64,000 bases of DNA from Schistosoma haematobium (GCF_000699445.3 NC_067196.1:88886364-88950363), one strand, 5' to 3'; shown: positions 35,266 to 47,959, counted from the stretch's first letter. The notes: generated from the sequence alone by a model not told the origin. Program-made: numbers and translations.

Positions 35266-36372
35266 AATGGTAATAATGATAATAATAATAATAATAATAA
35301 TTTATACGATATTTAAAGACTATACTGTGAATCCTGGAGATTTTGATAGTCATTCATTTCGTCAGTCTTGATCAATATAAAGACTAACACAAACATGCAT
35401 TGCTATAAGTTACCATACTGTCTTTGCTCAGCGAGATAAAGTTAATAATATGCATGGTGAATGGGTCAGAAAGATGACATTACTAACAATAGTGTGGACA
35501 AATAAACACTAAAGAAATCTATTCAAAAATAATAGAATAAAAATTACGGGATAATATTGGAATTCGAGATTTAAGGCAAGATAAAAAGTAGATATATTTT
35601 CAATATTATAGCTCATTCTAACATATAACATTCTCAATCAGTGTTAGCAATTATCTCACAGAACACGGTAAAATAATCTGCAACTACTGTCAAGCCTCAA
35701 TCTAACAATCAATGAATACATGGACTGATCTCATGGTTAGGTTTGTTTACCTCTACTTATCTTTTAACTTATTCTTACTGTCTCTTTAATATTATTGTTG
35801 ATGAATGTTAAAGTGAAGTAAATTCTTCCTTAAACACTACTACTGAACTTCTGGCTTTTTATATGCTGATTTTAGTCATATCCATATTAGTTTATCTCGT
35901 TAACTTATATTAGTTACATCATTCCACTTATATTAGTATAGATATCTCATATAATGCGTTCTTTATGATAATAAGTTAGCTTTCTATAAATAGATTGCAT
36001 ATTCATCAATCCTACTTGAAATGACCATATTACTCAAACATAGCTGTATTGACGTTTTTTATTATTTTCAGTATGATTTCAAATGGATTAATCGCTGAAA
36101 AATTACCATTATATTAAAATACAATTATTAATGTGGGCAGTAGAGGTGGTTACTTTGTTACAGAAATTTACGCATGCTTCGGTGGGTGGCCTGTCTAACT
36201 AGTGGGCCGGAAGGACCTCTTATGTCATCCTATCAAATGGATTAGTCAATTGAAACAACGTATTTTATATGTCTTAAGAAAATCCTTGTTAATTACCATT
36301 CAAATTAGTTATTTTGGATTTATTAAAAATTACACAATCAAATAAAAATCGGATCGACAGAATTCAATCATG
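35266..36372. other. No gene recognised; (AAT)n at 35270-35301
   Basis: AT-rich, except for a short GC-richer patch at about 36130-36232 whose origin I cannot tell. Confidence 0.5.
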
Positions 36373-36482
36373 AATAGTACTGCTGAGGAGTCCCACACTA
36401 GAACGAAACAGATGTCCAGTACTTCCAGATTTTCCATGGTGGTCTAGATTCAATTGACTCATGAATTCAACTATTAAACGAC
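36373..36482 (+). repeat. H1 repeat, 5'-truncated at the hammerhead
   Basis: It starts at TAGTACTGCTGAGGAGTCCC and runs to GAATTCAACTATTAAA. Core CTGAGGA and GAAA are kept. Stem I is a perfect 7-bp pair (AGTACTG/CAGTACT). Stem II has one mismatch, and stem III is reduced to ACA/TGT with two loop bases. Confidence 0.8.
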
Positions 36483-36659
36483 TATTATTGAATTAAACTT
36501 ATTTCTTAACAACTGATTTTGTTAATTTTGAGTTTATCTACGTATCATCATAATCGGCGTGAATTATCCCGTTATTGATATCCTTGAATTAATTTTTATC
36601 ATCCAGTCTATCTTGTCGAGATCGCCTCGATATAACCATTTTATTACACTTTTATGGAA

Positions 36660-36800
36660 TAGATTGATTTTGGCTAGCAGTAAAGTATAGGATACGTGTT
36701 TCATACTAATTCAATTGTACATGCCCTTATCCTAATGTTGGTGTTACCAGTGAGTCTGGTACCTAGCAGTCTGTTGCTTTAAACGTTAAGACATCATCAA
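36660..36800 (-). repeat. Possible Smα-like remnant
   Basis: TTTTGGCTAGCAGTAAAGTA, ATACGTGTTTCATAC and GTTACCAGTGAG weakly follow the family order on the minus strand. No functional part remains. Confidence 0.35.
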
Positions 36801-37689
36801 TCAACGTAATACACTCAACAACATTCGGCTGGCTGATGTATGAGCGCGGATGATAATGATTGGTCGTTTGTTGGTTTAGACTGGTAGATAGTACGACGCG
36901 TTAGATGAGTGATACATTCTCCTATGTTTATTATTATTACTGATTGTTGTTGGATTATGTCGGATTGTTGTTGTTTTTCAGTGTGGAAATATATTTTCGT
37001 TCTAGTCCGGCCAATCACGTGTTCTTGGTTTGAGTTATGTTGAAGTCCTGTAGAATAGACACTAGGAAAGAATGTAGTATAGATATTCGTCTAAGACAAA
37101 TTAACATCCCATTCGTAAAAACAAAAAAAATCCAAGCATTATAACACTGACTAGTTTCAAATAAGATGAAATACTCATACTAGATTCCACTGCTAGCTAC
37201 TTCGAATAACTGGTCAATTAAAAGTATACATGTTTTATTTCTAATCATACAATATATCATACATAGAAAATCAGATTTATTCATTATGCACTACTATCTA
37301 TTTACAATCTAATTTAATATGCGTCCAAAACAAATCATTGTATTCATCATAGTAAAAGAATGAATTCAACATAAACACTATTAATGTAATTGATAGAATT
37401 ACTATTATACGTAATCATAATGAAATCAAATGTCAGTTAATATAAAAACAATAATAGTTATTACTATTATTATCATATTAATGAAACCAGAATACAAAAC
37501 ATTCATATTATTACAAAATTCAAAAAAAGATGTTTACACCGATGGTAACCAATTTATTGATTTATTCAGTTTTACTTTCTATCAATAATGATAACCAATT
37601 TTATTAAGTGTTTTGCGGGGGTAACGGGGGGGTAACATTATCAGCTGCGTGTTTAAACATAAATATGAATAAAACTGAGAACTGTTATA

Positions 37690-37767
37690 AATTCAGTTTG
37701 TGTTGTTTTAGTTGTATCTTCTCATTTTTATTTAGGACAGCAATTGATCAGTCTTATGTTGGCATAT
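37690..37767 (-). repeat. Smα-like tail, inverted
   Basis: GTGTTGTTTTAGTTGTATCT, then AATTGATCAGTCTTATGTTG, the reverse complement of the tail. It meets a plus-strand head at 37768. Confidence 0.75.
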
Positions 37768-37945
37768 CAGGACTCAGTAGCTAAATGGAGAACGCAATGG
37801 CGTTTGACGTGAACGGTACTGGGTTCAAATCCCAGAGTGAACATGAACTTTGAGATGCAGGTACATCCAGCTGACAAGTCGCAAATAGGAATAAACATGC
37901 GTCAAACTGGATTTCACTACTAGCCACTATCCATTTTTGCAAACT
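37768..37945 (+). repeat. Smα-like repeat, head and decayed hammerhead
   Basis: CAGGACTCAGTAGCTAAATG, B-box-like GGGTTCAAATCCC, GAACATGAACTTTGAGATG and CCAGCTGACAAGTCGC. The core, GAAA (AATAAACA) and the spacer before CTGG (AAA) are all altered. Confidence 0.8.
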
Positions 37946-38109
37946 GTTTTATCTTAAATTATTTAATGCTAATTATATGATTAAAACTAATCAAACATTT
38001 CTGGTAGGTTATAATTTTTAGGGAAGAATTTCTTGGAAATAATTAAACTTCAAATTTTACAAATGATAGAAGCAATTATTGTGGAAATTAAAAACCTGCA
38101 GTTGTATAT

Positions 38110-39070
38110 TAGAAAGAAAATAAACCAAACCTCGCCTATCACATTGACAAACCTATTTGTATTCAACTTAAATTCAAAGGTGATGATGTCACAGGGTCAA
38201 TCAATATGAAACTAAAATCTGCGTTGATAAGAACTTATGCTGCAGCTAAACTGATTATCTTGTTCAAAATAACATGTTTCCTTAACACAATCGAAGGACG
38301 ATAGGTATCCTTTTCACGTTACCATTAACTGTGTATACAAAGTTACATGTATCCGTCAAAGCGATTACATTGGTAGAACAGAAAGGAGAGTCTACGTCCG
38401 ATTCAAAGAACATATTCAGAAAAAGGTTAAAGTTAAATGGTATAAAATTATTCAGCAGTGCCATCGCAAGACATCTTCTTGTCACAGGACATGAAATTGA
38501 CACACTAAAATCCTTCAAGATGATTAACTCCAACCTTTTGAAATTTGGCGAAGTGATAGCAACCAAACGTCTATAACTAGATCTATATACACAAAAGGAG
38601 GCAGTAATAATCTTTCTTTGTCTTGATGACATTACACCCCTTTTTATTTATTACATCATTCATTATTTCAACTCTTTCTGAAGCTTAAATTACGTCATTG
38701 TCATTTTTCTTCAATTCGTAACTGATTGGTTTCAATTCATATCTTTATTACCATTAATCTATATTCAATTACTTCATTACATAAACATCTAATGTTTGTT
38801 AACTCCAAGAGTTCTTATCATTATTCCGATGTTCTGGAACCTTCCCTCCTAAACTATGTTTACCCAAAACAAAACAATTTTTATGACCTTATTCAACTCT
38901 ATTGAAATCTTCGTTACATTATGATAAACATATTCATCTCTAATTACCTTCGTGTGTATAAATATCCCAATATCTGTCATAACTTTGGTTTGAGAATATT
39001 ACAGGTTGTAAGCAACTGATGAGAACCCAACGAAATCAAATGAATTCACATTATTCTTCATCAATCATCG
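38110..39070 (+). mobile_element. Penelope-like element, 3' fragment (copy 2)
   Basis: One frame reads IQLKFKGDDVTGSINMKLKS, then RTYAAAKLIILFK. After a frame break comes YKVTC...DYIGRTERRVYVRFKEH, a better-preserved GIY-YIG core than copy 1, with YIG, Arg and Glu-His all present. Noncoding sequence follows, and the tail ACAGGTTGTAAGCAACTGAT shared with copy 1 lies at about 39002. Internal frameshifts and a stop near 38301 make it a pseudogene. Confidence 0.65.
38331..38576 (+). pseudogene. GIY-YIG region of the Penelope-like fragment (displaced frame)
   Basis: The 81-codon open frame here is a different phase from the endonuclease. The family-like reading in the overlapping frame covers about 38325-38435 and gives VYKVTCIRQSDYIGRTERR then VRFKEH. 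I record the locus as a broken endonuclease and make no claim that the open frame is a protein. Confidence 0.5.
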
Positions 39071-39664
39071 TTCTTGCTCTCTTTAACTTAATTATTATTT
39101 CTCTTCTCTTTATATTCTAATGACTTAAGTATCTCCGATTTAATTATTTTTTTTATCCTTCATTAGATTTATCATCTCTTGCTCAGTCTATATCATTTTA
39201 AGCATCTAATTTAGTCATCATATAATTCTTCCTTCTATTTATTATCATTTGGAAAATTCAATTTACCTCATAACTAGATTCAATTATATACTATACACTA
39301 GTCACACAAAAGTTTTTAAATAATGACAAACTTGGTTCAATGATTGATTTTGGAAGAAACAGATATATTTGTGGCTACCCAATTTTTTTTTCGGGGGGTT
39401 AATATCTAGTTTGGACTCGTAAGAATGTGAGTATTTATTGCAAAAAAAAGTATAATTCAAGCATATATATGCATCGTTCATACATAGCAGATGTAAGTCA
39501 CTATTTCACCATAAATTATTAATTTTATGATATATTATACAATGTCTATGCATTAGTTGTAACAGTCCAAGGAATTTAGCTGAATAAAATCGTATTGTTG
39601 CTAAGTTTTAGTGAAGGTATGGTAATATAATCGAAACCAAAATGATTCTTTTATAAGAGATAAC
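39071..39664. other. No gene recognised
   Basis: AT-rich sequence that may include the eroded end of the Penelope fragment. No further match seen. Confidence 0.45.
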
Positions 39665-39947
39665 GGCGAGACTATAATTGATGGACAAACCAATCAGATA
39701 TAAAATAACAGATCACGGATTTTGGCACGAAATTCACTCATCCATTTGGTTAAATAGAGTTTTGGCGTTATACCTGATGTCAGTTCATGATGAAAACCCT
39801 AAATGTAATTCTTAACCTTAACCGTCAGCTGTAAGTCATAATTCCTCACATTGGTTTATAACTCTCATTTGGTCCTAGTAGTTAGGTGATCACTCTCAAG
39901 GTCACTTTAGTGTTGCTCAAAGGTCGTTCATAAGTTACAATCTCACC
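39665..39947 (+). mobile_element. 280-bp terminal-inverted-repeat element, copy 3
   Basis: GGCGAGACTATAATTGATGG at the left and CATAAGTTACAATCTCACC at the right are imperfect inverted termini. The interior shares ACAGATCACGGATTTTGGC and CTCTCAAGGTCACTTTAGTG with the other copies. No coding capacity. Confidence 0.75.
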
Positions 39948-40894
39948 GAAGTAACAAGACATTTAATATATAGCTATGATATAATCGACTTGAAGTGAAA
40001 CACATTGTAATTTGCTAATGTTAGTGACATGTTTAATGAAAACTAATATAACAGTTTTTTTTAATTTTCGCATGTGGAAAAAACCACATTCACATCTACT
40101 TAATTTATCATTGTAAAGTGTATTCAGTAAGAAGAGTATGAAATGATAGTTTTTCTATGATATAGAAAACATATTGTTGAAAAATGTAATAAAATAGTTG
40201 ACATTTTTAAGAGTAGTGGCGTTAAAAAACATATACACACATACACACATGCATACATACATATACATACATGTTCAAGATGTGTTGAAAGTACAATCGT
40301 CGACTAACTTTACCGCCTCTACTAATTCTAGTTCTCCATCGTTTTTTGTTTTAGAGAAAAGAAAAAAAATGAGGAAGAGAAAGAACAGACACAAAGTGAG
40401 TGAAAAACTACAGGACAAGATTTGTACAAACAAAAATGTTTGTATATTTAAATAAAGTTTACCAAAAATAGTAGTAAAGTGTTTTGTTTTGTTTTTTTTA
40501 ATGGTTGATAAGGTATAAGTTAATGGGTAATATTGAATGCATGTTGTCATGGTCAATTGAAAGGAGACGAATAAGAGATTTTGGTGTGGTAAAAAGTAAA
40601 CCACTAAATAGTTGATGATAAAATATGTCTATATATACATGTATATAAGAAAAATTAAATTGAAAAATGTCTAGTTCAATACTTTTATGAAATGATATCC
40701 GACTAGACTGTTGATTAAGCTAATCAGTTTAAATACAACTACTAATACCATGACTGTTTCTACTGTTGATTCTATTACTAGACAGTCGGAATGGAATACG
40801 AAACAAGTAGGCAGGCGTATGCAGTTGAAAAACCAGTTCTTAAAACTATGTATATATATTAATGGATCTTCATGATTAATTGGTTGGTGGAGCA

Positions 40895-41535
40895 AAATGC
40901 CACTACATCGATTAATATTTGGGTATCACAGATGCCTTGCAAATATTGCTCGCATCTCCTGGGATCATCGGGAAAATAATAGCGAGGTTAGACGCACAGT
41001 ATTAGGGAATGTCGACGAATCACTTGGTGAGATTGTAAATCTTCATCAACTGAGATGATTGGGCCACATGTTACGTATGCCCGAACACCGATTACCACGA
41101 TGTGTAATGCTAACCGATGTTAGGGATGGTTGGAAGAAAGTTGGGGGCGGCCAAACCAAAAAGTGGCATCAGTCCTTGAAGTCACTAACTTCTAGTCTGA
41201 GCCATGTTGGTAGATTCGGACCACTTGGTTGGAGTCCACGCGACTTTCGTAACCAATGGTTGGAGACTCTGTGTGACATGGCTCAGAATCGATCTCAATG
41301 GTGTAGGTGTATACTAAGAGATTAAAATCACTTCATATCTTTCTTTCTACCAACTAATTCTTTCTTCCTCAATTATATCCTTACATGCAATCTTTCATTT
41401 ATATATTACCACCACTGAATTAACTACTTGTATGAATTCGGTGTTCACCTTGTTGTGCTAATGAGGTATGGCGACTTGGACGGATGCATATATGTGCCTG
41501 GTCCTACTTTGTAGCTGACTGATTGAATATTTGGG
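40895..41535 (+). mobile_element. RTE-like retrotransposon family 2, 3' end
   Basis: It combines the C-terminal coding remnant and a 3' untranslated region whose blocks (ATATATTACCACCACTGAAT, GAATTCGGTGTTCACCTTG, ATATATGTGCCTGGTCC) recur inverted at 18545-18770. It ends near TGACTGATTGA. Confidence 0.7.
40897..41325 (+). pseudogene. RTE-like C-terminal region, one stop
   Basis: One frame reads RLIFGYHRCLANIARISWDH, VNLHQLR, a TGA (Trp to stop, about 41056-41058), then LGHMLRMPEHRLPRCVML, DGWKKVGGGQTKKWHQSLKS and WLETLCDMAQNRSQW to a natural stop. The 88-codon frame from 41059 is only the part after the stop. This tail follows the reverse transcriptase in RTE-like elements; the polymerase itself is missing. 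The piece at 2573-2705 is a second remnant. Confidence 0.65.
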
Positions 41536-41629
41536 TTAGTTCATATTATCGTTGCCATAACAGTAATCCTTATACAAGTTAGTTGGAGATTTCTGTAAGA
41601 AGTTGAACGAAGACGATAGTTTTTATAAT

Positions 41630-41905
41630 TCAAACCACAAGCTGGTCTTATCTAGACACCGCCGAAAACTTGAAACCACTGAACTGTCAATTAGTCTCGG
41701 TGCAAGACTTATCAGAACTGCACACCTAAGACTTTGCAACTCGGAGTCAAAACCAGGACCTTCGGGCTCTTCCATGAACGTTATACCGCCAAACCACTGT
41801 GTATATGTTTAAGTCCAATCGGTCCACAATATTCAATAGCCCTCATCGATTGTCTGTAGTGACAATCTCTCTCACCAAGGGCGATCCAGTACTTCAAGGT
41901 ATTCA
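41630..41905 (-). repeat. H1 repeat, heavily decayed
   Basis: Scattered blocks in the right order: AAAACTTGAAACCACTGAA, CAGAACTGCACACC, CCAGGACCTTCGGGCT, GTCCAATCGGTCCAC. No ribozyme core. Confidence 0.45.
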
Positions 41906-42571
41906 TTGGTTATCTGGGTAAGATCAGTATATGATTTAAACCATGGAAATAATGTGTTTAGACGACAATTAATTTAGATAAAAATCCATTTTTATAATTC
42001 ACTATAGAAAATCTAATATATCTAATTTACACCTTTGTGTCAAGTTCCACGACTGGTTACCCGCTGGTTATGCCGTACAATTGCTTTTTCGTCGTCTGCG
42101 TTACACATATGCCGCCTAGTTAGAGGAGTATAACTTTCTCATGTTACAAGTATTCCACGTTAACAAACTGCAGGCTCAATTTTTGTATTCGCGCTAATCC
42201 CTATCAGCGCACCAGCTCACCAAAAACCATGAAGCTTAAAGATGAAGTAAAATTCAGAACATCTTTAACTACTTCACTGCTTATGGTCACAGTTGACACT
42301 GAAAAATCTCATTTGGAAGAATTAAAGACCTTTTCAAACAGTGCATAAACTTCAATGAATTATACGATTTTACAATACAGAAAGATTATTCAACAGCATA
42401 CTATATAATATATAGCATCCGAAATGTATCAACATAATTCATTCATTTTCTTTCCTTTCATTGTATAGTTTCTCCTCTTTTTCAATATTGTAATGATTAA
42501 TGAAATAATGTCAACATACTATTCTATCATCTTTTCTGATTTAAAAGTGGATGTATGGGTTAAAGTAATTT

Positions 42572-42862
42572 GTATCAGAAGGGGTTTTGTGGAGATTTTA
42601 GTAATTTCAATAGTTGAAATTATGAGTTAACTGAATCTAGACCATCATAGAAAACCTGCAAGCACTGGATGGCCGTTTCATCCTATTGTGGGACTTCTCA
42701 GCAGTGCGCATCCACGACCGCACTTCGCAAGATCAGAAACCCAGGATCTATCAGTCTCGCATGCGAACGCTTAACCACTAGACCACTGAGCCGGCCGGCA
42801 TCCAACGGTGTTAATGTCTAACTTCAACTGATCCACAAAACTGGGCGACACATTTAAAGTGA
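42572..42862 (-). repeat. H1 repeat, lacking 5' end
   Basis: It runs from the 3' terminal block (AGAAGGGGTTTTGTGGAG) to TAACTTCAACTGATCCAC. The hammerhead reads CTGAGAA (essential G8 lost), while GAAA and stem III are kept apart from one change (GGCCATC). Confidence 0.8.
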
Positions 42863-43648
42863 TTTGTTTGTTCAAAATATGAAATTCTTTTCTCACTTTA
42901 CCTTGATTAACACTAGGCAGTAATAGTAGAATAAATGTTGATATAAATGAAAAAATGGGAGGTCTCTTTTAGTTACTCCTCTTTTGCATTATTCACTAGT
43001 AATTTTATAATGTCAATTTCATTGAAATTTCTTCTCCCATTCGTATTTTATGAACGATAAATTAATCTTTGTCTTGTAGATTTATAGAATAAAAGTAAAC
43101 ACAAGTATAGAAAAAAAGAAGAAAAAGAAAAAGAGAAAAGCAATAGAAAATAAAATAGTAGATAACAGGACCCATACCCAAAGTAACAACAACGTGAATA
43201 TATATACATATACCTGTATATATATGTATATAATAGTTTTCATTGTATACACATTTGGGAAAAAGTAAGGTCAACGCATTGTAAACAACTAATTAAACAA
43301 ATGTCAATATACACAAATAAATAGAGTTGAATAGAGAATCATAATCAAGTAAATAACAAATTTCTCTGATTATTATTATTATTTTATATTATACATGAAA
43401 AAATAAAAAATGAAGCGAAAGACGATGACGATGATGCCGATAATGATAATTATAATGATGATGATGATGAGGAGGAGGAGGAGAAGGATGACGGTGACGA
43501 TGAAAAAAGACTTGTAGGCTGGTTGAAAGATATAATCAAAAGTCAGTTAAAGTAAACATAAAAACCGCTTATTAATTTTTTTTATATTTTTTTTATTAGC
43601 CATTTTACTTATATGATTATATGAATGCGATGAATATCATATCATATG

Positions 43649-43680
<32 letters not shown>

Positions 43681-45084
43681 TACTACATTCATTTGATGTA
43701 TACACATTAAACAAACAATCAAATAGACAAACAAACATTTATGTTTGTTTCATTTAGAATACTCCCCCTCTTTCTTTCGTTTTTTTTCTTTTTTTTTGTT
43801 GACCGGAGGGGGGTGGAGTGGAAAAGGGTGGAATCGCTTTTTTTCGTACTTAATGTATATTGTATTATTATTACTATTATTTATTTTTTCTACATTTACA
43901 ACTACAATCAAAATTTGACTCAGCTTTATTTGAATCTATGTACTGTAAATGATAATAAACGTTCCATGAAAATGATACAGAGTTATACAGTTTATATACG
44001 TCTATATATAATATAATATAAATAAAAGGAGAAAAGAAAGAATTGTCCGAAATTGTGCTGGAAATCAACCCTTGTTCTTATAATTTGTTTATAATGATAA
44101 GAACAATTATACTGTAATAAAGATAAACGTTCCATAGAAGAAAAAAACCTGCATAAAATGTATTAAGACAGTCTAATTAAAACATTTTTAATGCGTTGAA
44201 AAAAAAAATAAGAAAACTGTCTTTGCATTTACTTTGATTTATTCCTTCTTCAAAAAGAAAATAACTAAATAAAGAAGAATATATAAGTAATATAACGAAT
44301 CAATGTGTTATTGTAAGAGAGAATCGTGAGGGAAGTTTAATAATATTCATTAAGAGTCTGAGTACAAATGTTGTATTAAAACTAATAGTTTATGCATATC
44401 TGTGTGATTATTCAATTGTAGCGATAAATAAATCCCCAAAATCAATAGCTCTGTAAGTCTTCGACATTGGATGCTGACCACATTAGTTTTAATGGATTCA
44501 CTTAGCTGAAGGCTCTCGGTCATGCATCCGCAAAAGATTACGAATGGGAACGCCGTGCTCAACATCCTCATGCAATCGCTAGCCAGTCTAGATCAGTCGA
44601 TTTTTGACTTATTGATAGCCTATCACACATATCTTTGAACTTCCTTCCTTCCGACTTCTGATATCACTAGGTGGGTACGATTTATAATAGATGTTTGTGA
44701 ATAAACACCAAATACCTGTGGCATCATCACGGTATATCTTTTTAACTGCTAAAATATGGATGCAGTCTATAGTAAAGTTATTATGCTCTAACCAGAAATG
44801 ATTAGTAAATTTATTTTAAATCCTGTTTTGTTTAAAGATTATTAAATTTTAATCCAAAGAGTGTGTTTCCTTCTCCTCTTCTTGTTTTATGACATATTAT
44901 CAAGATGTGTACATGTATCCTAATCTTGAACGTTACAATGTAATTCAAACCTATTTTTGCCATTATAAATGTTATTCAGTAAAGGACTGAATCATTATGA
45001 ATTATAGTATATCTTTTAATTAAAAACCAAGTCAAGTTATATTAAATAAGTATCATTACCAAGGTTTTGATTTGGTTATTTATT
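42863..45084. other. No gene recognised; simple repeats
   Basis: It contains a GAT/GAG-rich run at 43417-43503, (ATA)n at 43650-43677 and poly-T tracts. Open frames at 43062-43274, 43741-44068 and 44350-44571 have no recognisable motif. Confidence 0.5.
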
Positions 45085-45155
45085 CTCTGAAGAAGTGACC
45101 TATACTGAGTTACGAAACGTCAGGAAATTTCGATTACTCTACTCATTGGAATGTT
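45085..45155 (+). repeat. Short dispersed repeat (also at 27175-27312)
   Basis: CTGAAGAAGTG...GAGTTACGAAACGTCAGG is shared, inverted, with 27.2 kb. The element type is unknown. Confidence 0.45.
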
Positions 45156-45298
45156 CACTTGGTGTTGTTTTACTTGTATCTTCCCATTCTTATTGAGGAC
45201 TGCAATTGATCGCATAGGATGCACATATGACAACATGAGACTGATCAATTGCAGTCCTCAATAAGAATGGGAAGATACAAGTAAAACAACACCAAGTG
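45156..45298. repeat. Perfect 56-bp inverted repeat made of two Smα-like tails
   Basis: The left arm 45156-45211 (starts CACTTGGTGTTG, ends AATTGATC) is the exact reverse complement of the right arm 45243-45298. The spacer is 31 bp of tail sequence. Confidence 0.95.
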
Positions 45299-45512
45299 AG
45301 TTTAAATTTCACCCTATTGCACTAGCAGGTGGCTAACAGGGCTCATTAGCTAAGTGGATAGCGCAATGGCGTTTGAAGTGAACGGTACTGGGTTCGGGTT
45401 CCGTAGTGAACATCAACTCTGTGGTGCAGGTGCATCCAGCTCACGAGTCCCAAATAGGACGAAGCGCTCGTCAAACTGGATTCCACTGCTAGTCACTATC
45501 CATCATTAGGAG
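45243..45512 (+). repeat. Smα-like repeat: tail joined to head and hammerhead
   Basis: The tail (…AACACCAAGTG) continues directly into a head (GGCTAACAGGGCTCATTAGC, GGGTTCGGGTTCC). A hammerhead with CTCACGA in place of CTGACGA, GGACGAAGCG and an AAA insertion before CTGG follows. It is predicted inactive. Confidence 0.8.
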
Positions 45513-45940
45513 ATTAAAAACATATTAATTTATTTACAAGTTATATTATTTATACTTTTTTTATATAACTTTATGATTAAAAAACTGTTGAGAACATGTA
45601 TTAGTTAGTGTCCACTTCTAAATGACGTAATGAAATACCTTCAACGACATTATTGTATAATGAGCATAATCATTCAATTGATGCAGTTATAAATATTACT
45701 AGAGCAACTGTAATTCTATGATATAACATAAACTGAACTCAGTTCTTGTCTATTTTCTAATTTCAGAAGGATCTATCATATGGATTACACAATCTATATA
45801 TATTATCGTTTATTAATGATGATGGTCACTAATAATGATATTTCATTAATAAACTGATTATATTCTTATTTGTTTTCTTCATTTTAAATATTTTAGAGAT
45901 ATGATCTTAATAAAATTTATATCCTGTGTTATTAACTTCG

Positions 45941-46225
45941 CCTAGAGCCCCACTGAGGCTACTGCCAGTCTCAAGCCTGGATAAAGAGGAAAGGTTGGGT
46001 ATGGGGTTAGTGACCTTATCCCGTAGAAAATTAACTCGCTAAAAGACGCTAACCATAGAAAAATTCTCACTTATTAAGTTACAACTAGGAATCATTTTGT
46101 CTCAATATGTCAATTATTATTGTTTACTTATTTATAATTGTGTTCCTAGGACAAAGTGGGTTTGTAGAATGCTGGTCGGCGGTCTATGCTCCATTAGGAG
46201 TAACAGGCCTAAGTAAGTAAGTAAT
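45941..46225 (+). mobile_element. RTE (SR2-like) 5' and 3' ends with the interior missing
   Basis: The 5' block (CTACTGCCAGTCTCAAGCC, GGTTGGGTATGGGGTTAG, TTAACTCGCTAAAAGACGC) occupies 45941-46060. A 3' end (AGAATGCTGGTCGGCGGTC, CCATTAGGAGTAACAGGC, TAAGTAAGTAAG) occupies 46165-46225. Only about 100 bp lie between them. Confidence 0.7.
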
Positions 46226-46589
46226 TTATAATTGTGTGTACCTACATTACACATGGTTATTGCATTTATACATGAATCAAGACAATTACATTAATAATTA
46301 CATAATAATCTAATATACTAAATAAAATCTCTAATTGAAGAAGTACAATGTATTCAAAGAAAGAATTGTTCTTCTATCATTAACGTATTACATTTTACTA
46401 TTTCACTGGGAAAAATCTTAAAAATTTTTTATAAGCTATTATTATTATTAATAAAACAAATATATGACCTTCCAAAAAACACTTTAGCTATTTAACAAAA
46501 TAAGCAACAGGGTATATGAACTAGATGAAATGGGTTAAATAGTTAACTGTCTATTGTCTATACACAACATAGCAAACACTTATTGGTTG

Positions 46590-46795
46590 AAGTTAAACAT
46601 GACCACCATTGGATGCCGGCCAACTCAGTAGTCTAAAAGTTAAACATTCAGACCGATAAGTCCTGAGTTCAAATCTCGCAAATCGTGATCGTGAATACGC
46701 ACTAGTGAAGTGTCATACTAGGACAAAACGACCATTCAGTGCTTCTACATTTTCCATAATAGTCTAACTTCAATTTCATGTTATAAAAAACAACA
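46590..46795 (+). repeat. H1 repeat, decayed
   Basis: GGTTGAAGTTAAACATGACC, GGATGCCGGCCAACTCAG, a damaged head and GTGAAGTGTCATACTAGGAC. The core is lost; GAAA has become AAAA. Confidence 0.7.
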
Positions 46796-47379
46796 ACAAA
46801 AAGAGACTAAAATGTCACTTTTTTCAACAACAACAACAAGAAAGAAAGAACTGAATCAACAAACAATGAATAACAAGTTTAAGAAAGGTGTTAACATTTT
46901 TCTCAACAAAAAAAATAAACAACAATGATTTTAATTAATAGCAAACATATTAGTGTTAAACACACCTTTTTTTGTATGTCAAATAAAAGGGAATTAACAA
47001 TAATAATTTCAGTGACCATTTTGATTTTATTTTTCTTCCCGTTTTGTTTTCTTTTTATTTGTTGATTTTTTGTTTTTTTTTGTTTTTTTTTGTTGTTGTT
47101 GACAGTCTAATAAAAAGTGACTGATATGAATAGTTATGATTACTTAATTTATTTTGTTTATTTATTTCTATTTGTCTGTACATGTTCCAGAGATAAGAAA
47201 AAGAGAAATACATAAATATATATTTATTTGATAAAATAAAATAGATAAATGTAATAAACAAAAGAGAATGAGAATGTTTGCTTGCTTGTTTTTACAGCAA
47301 GATCGGAAGATTACATAACTAGTCAAATGAATTTTTTTCATTATAAATAGTTATGAATTGAACACCTATTCAATGTTGT

Positions 47380-47592
47380 CAATTGTGAGGTAGTAACTCA
47401 CTGATAACAATGGTGGATATGTTGCTCTTGCGCGAGACTGATATGTCCTAAGGCGGTGTTGTGGATACGCACTGCTGAGAGGATGAAATGGCTATCCAAT
47501 GCTTCCAGGTTTTTCATAGTGATCTAACTTTGATCGACTCGTGATCTCAACTATTAAATTACTATAATATCCACAAAAAACCTTCTCTCATA
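47380..47592 (+). repeat. H1 repeat with internal deletions
   Basis: ACAATGGTGGATATGTTGCT, then GCGCGAGACTGATATGTCCT and CGCACTGCTGAGAGGATGAAATGG. A deletion removes stem II. The tail reaches CTATAATATCCAC. Confidence 0.7.
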
Positions 47593-47917
47593 TAATTAAT
47601 ATTACATTTTGATCAATTTTGTATTTGAGACAAGAACTTGAATAGGATTCATATATAAATGGTCATCAATATAGCACTATAGGTCATTTGTACGTTTCAA
47701 AGAAATTATGATTTTCCTCAATATTGTAGGTTGTTCTTAATAAGGAGTTCAATTATGTTCTAAGTTTCAACATGAGATATTTGATGGTTGATATTCAAAG
47801 ACACATGGTTTTACATAAATCTCAAGTCTGTATGACCAAAAAAAATAGTTTGTTTCATTAGCAAAGAGAAAGATACTCCACAGAACTTATCTTTTATAAA
47901 CTGAGATTTTAAGAATC

Positions 47918-47919
47918 TA

Positions 47920-47957
<38 letters not shown>
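47918..47957. repeat. (TA)n microsatellite
   Basis: A long alternating TA run. Confidence 0.95.

Positions 47958-47959
<2 letters not shown>

Noticed and set aside
43741..44068. Phe/Ile/Tyr-rich open frames
   Set aside because: Produced by poly-T and AT-rich sequence.
44350..44571. 73-codon minus-strand frame of fairly normal composition
   Set aside because: No recognisable domain, no splice or start context, and no relation to neighbours; not enough to call a gene.
45085..45125. CTGAAGA ... GTTACGAAACGTC resembling a hammerhead
   Set aside because: There is an extra base before stem II, no stem I partner, and the 27.2 kb copy does not preserve the pairing. Treated as a dispersed repeat only.
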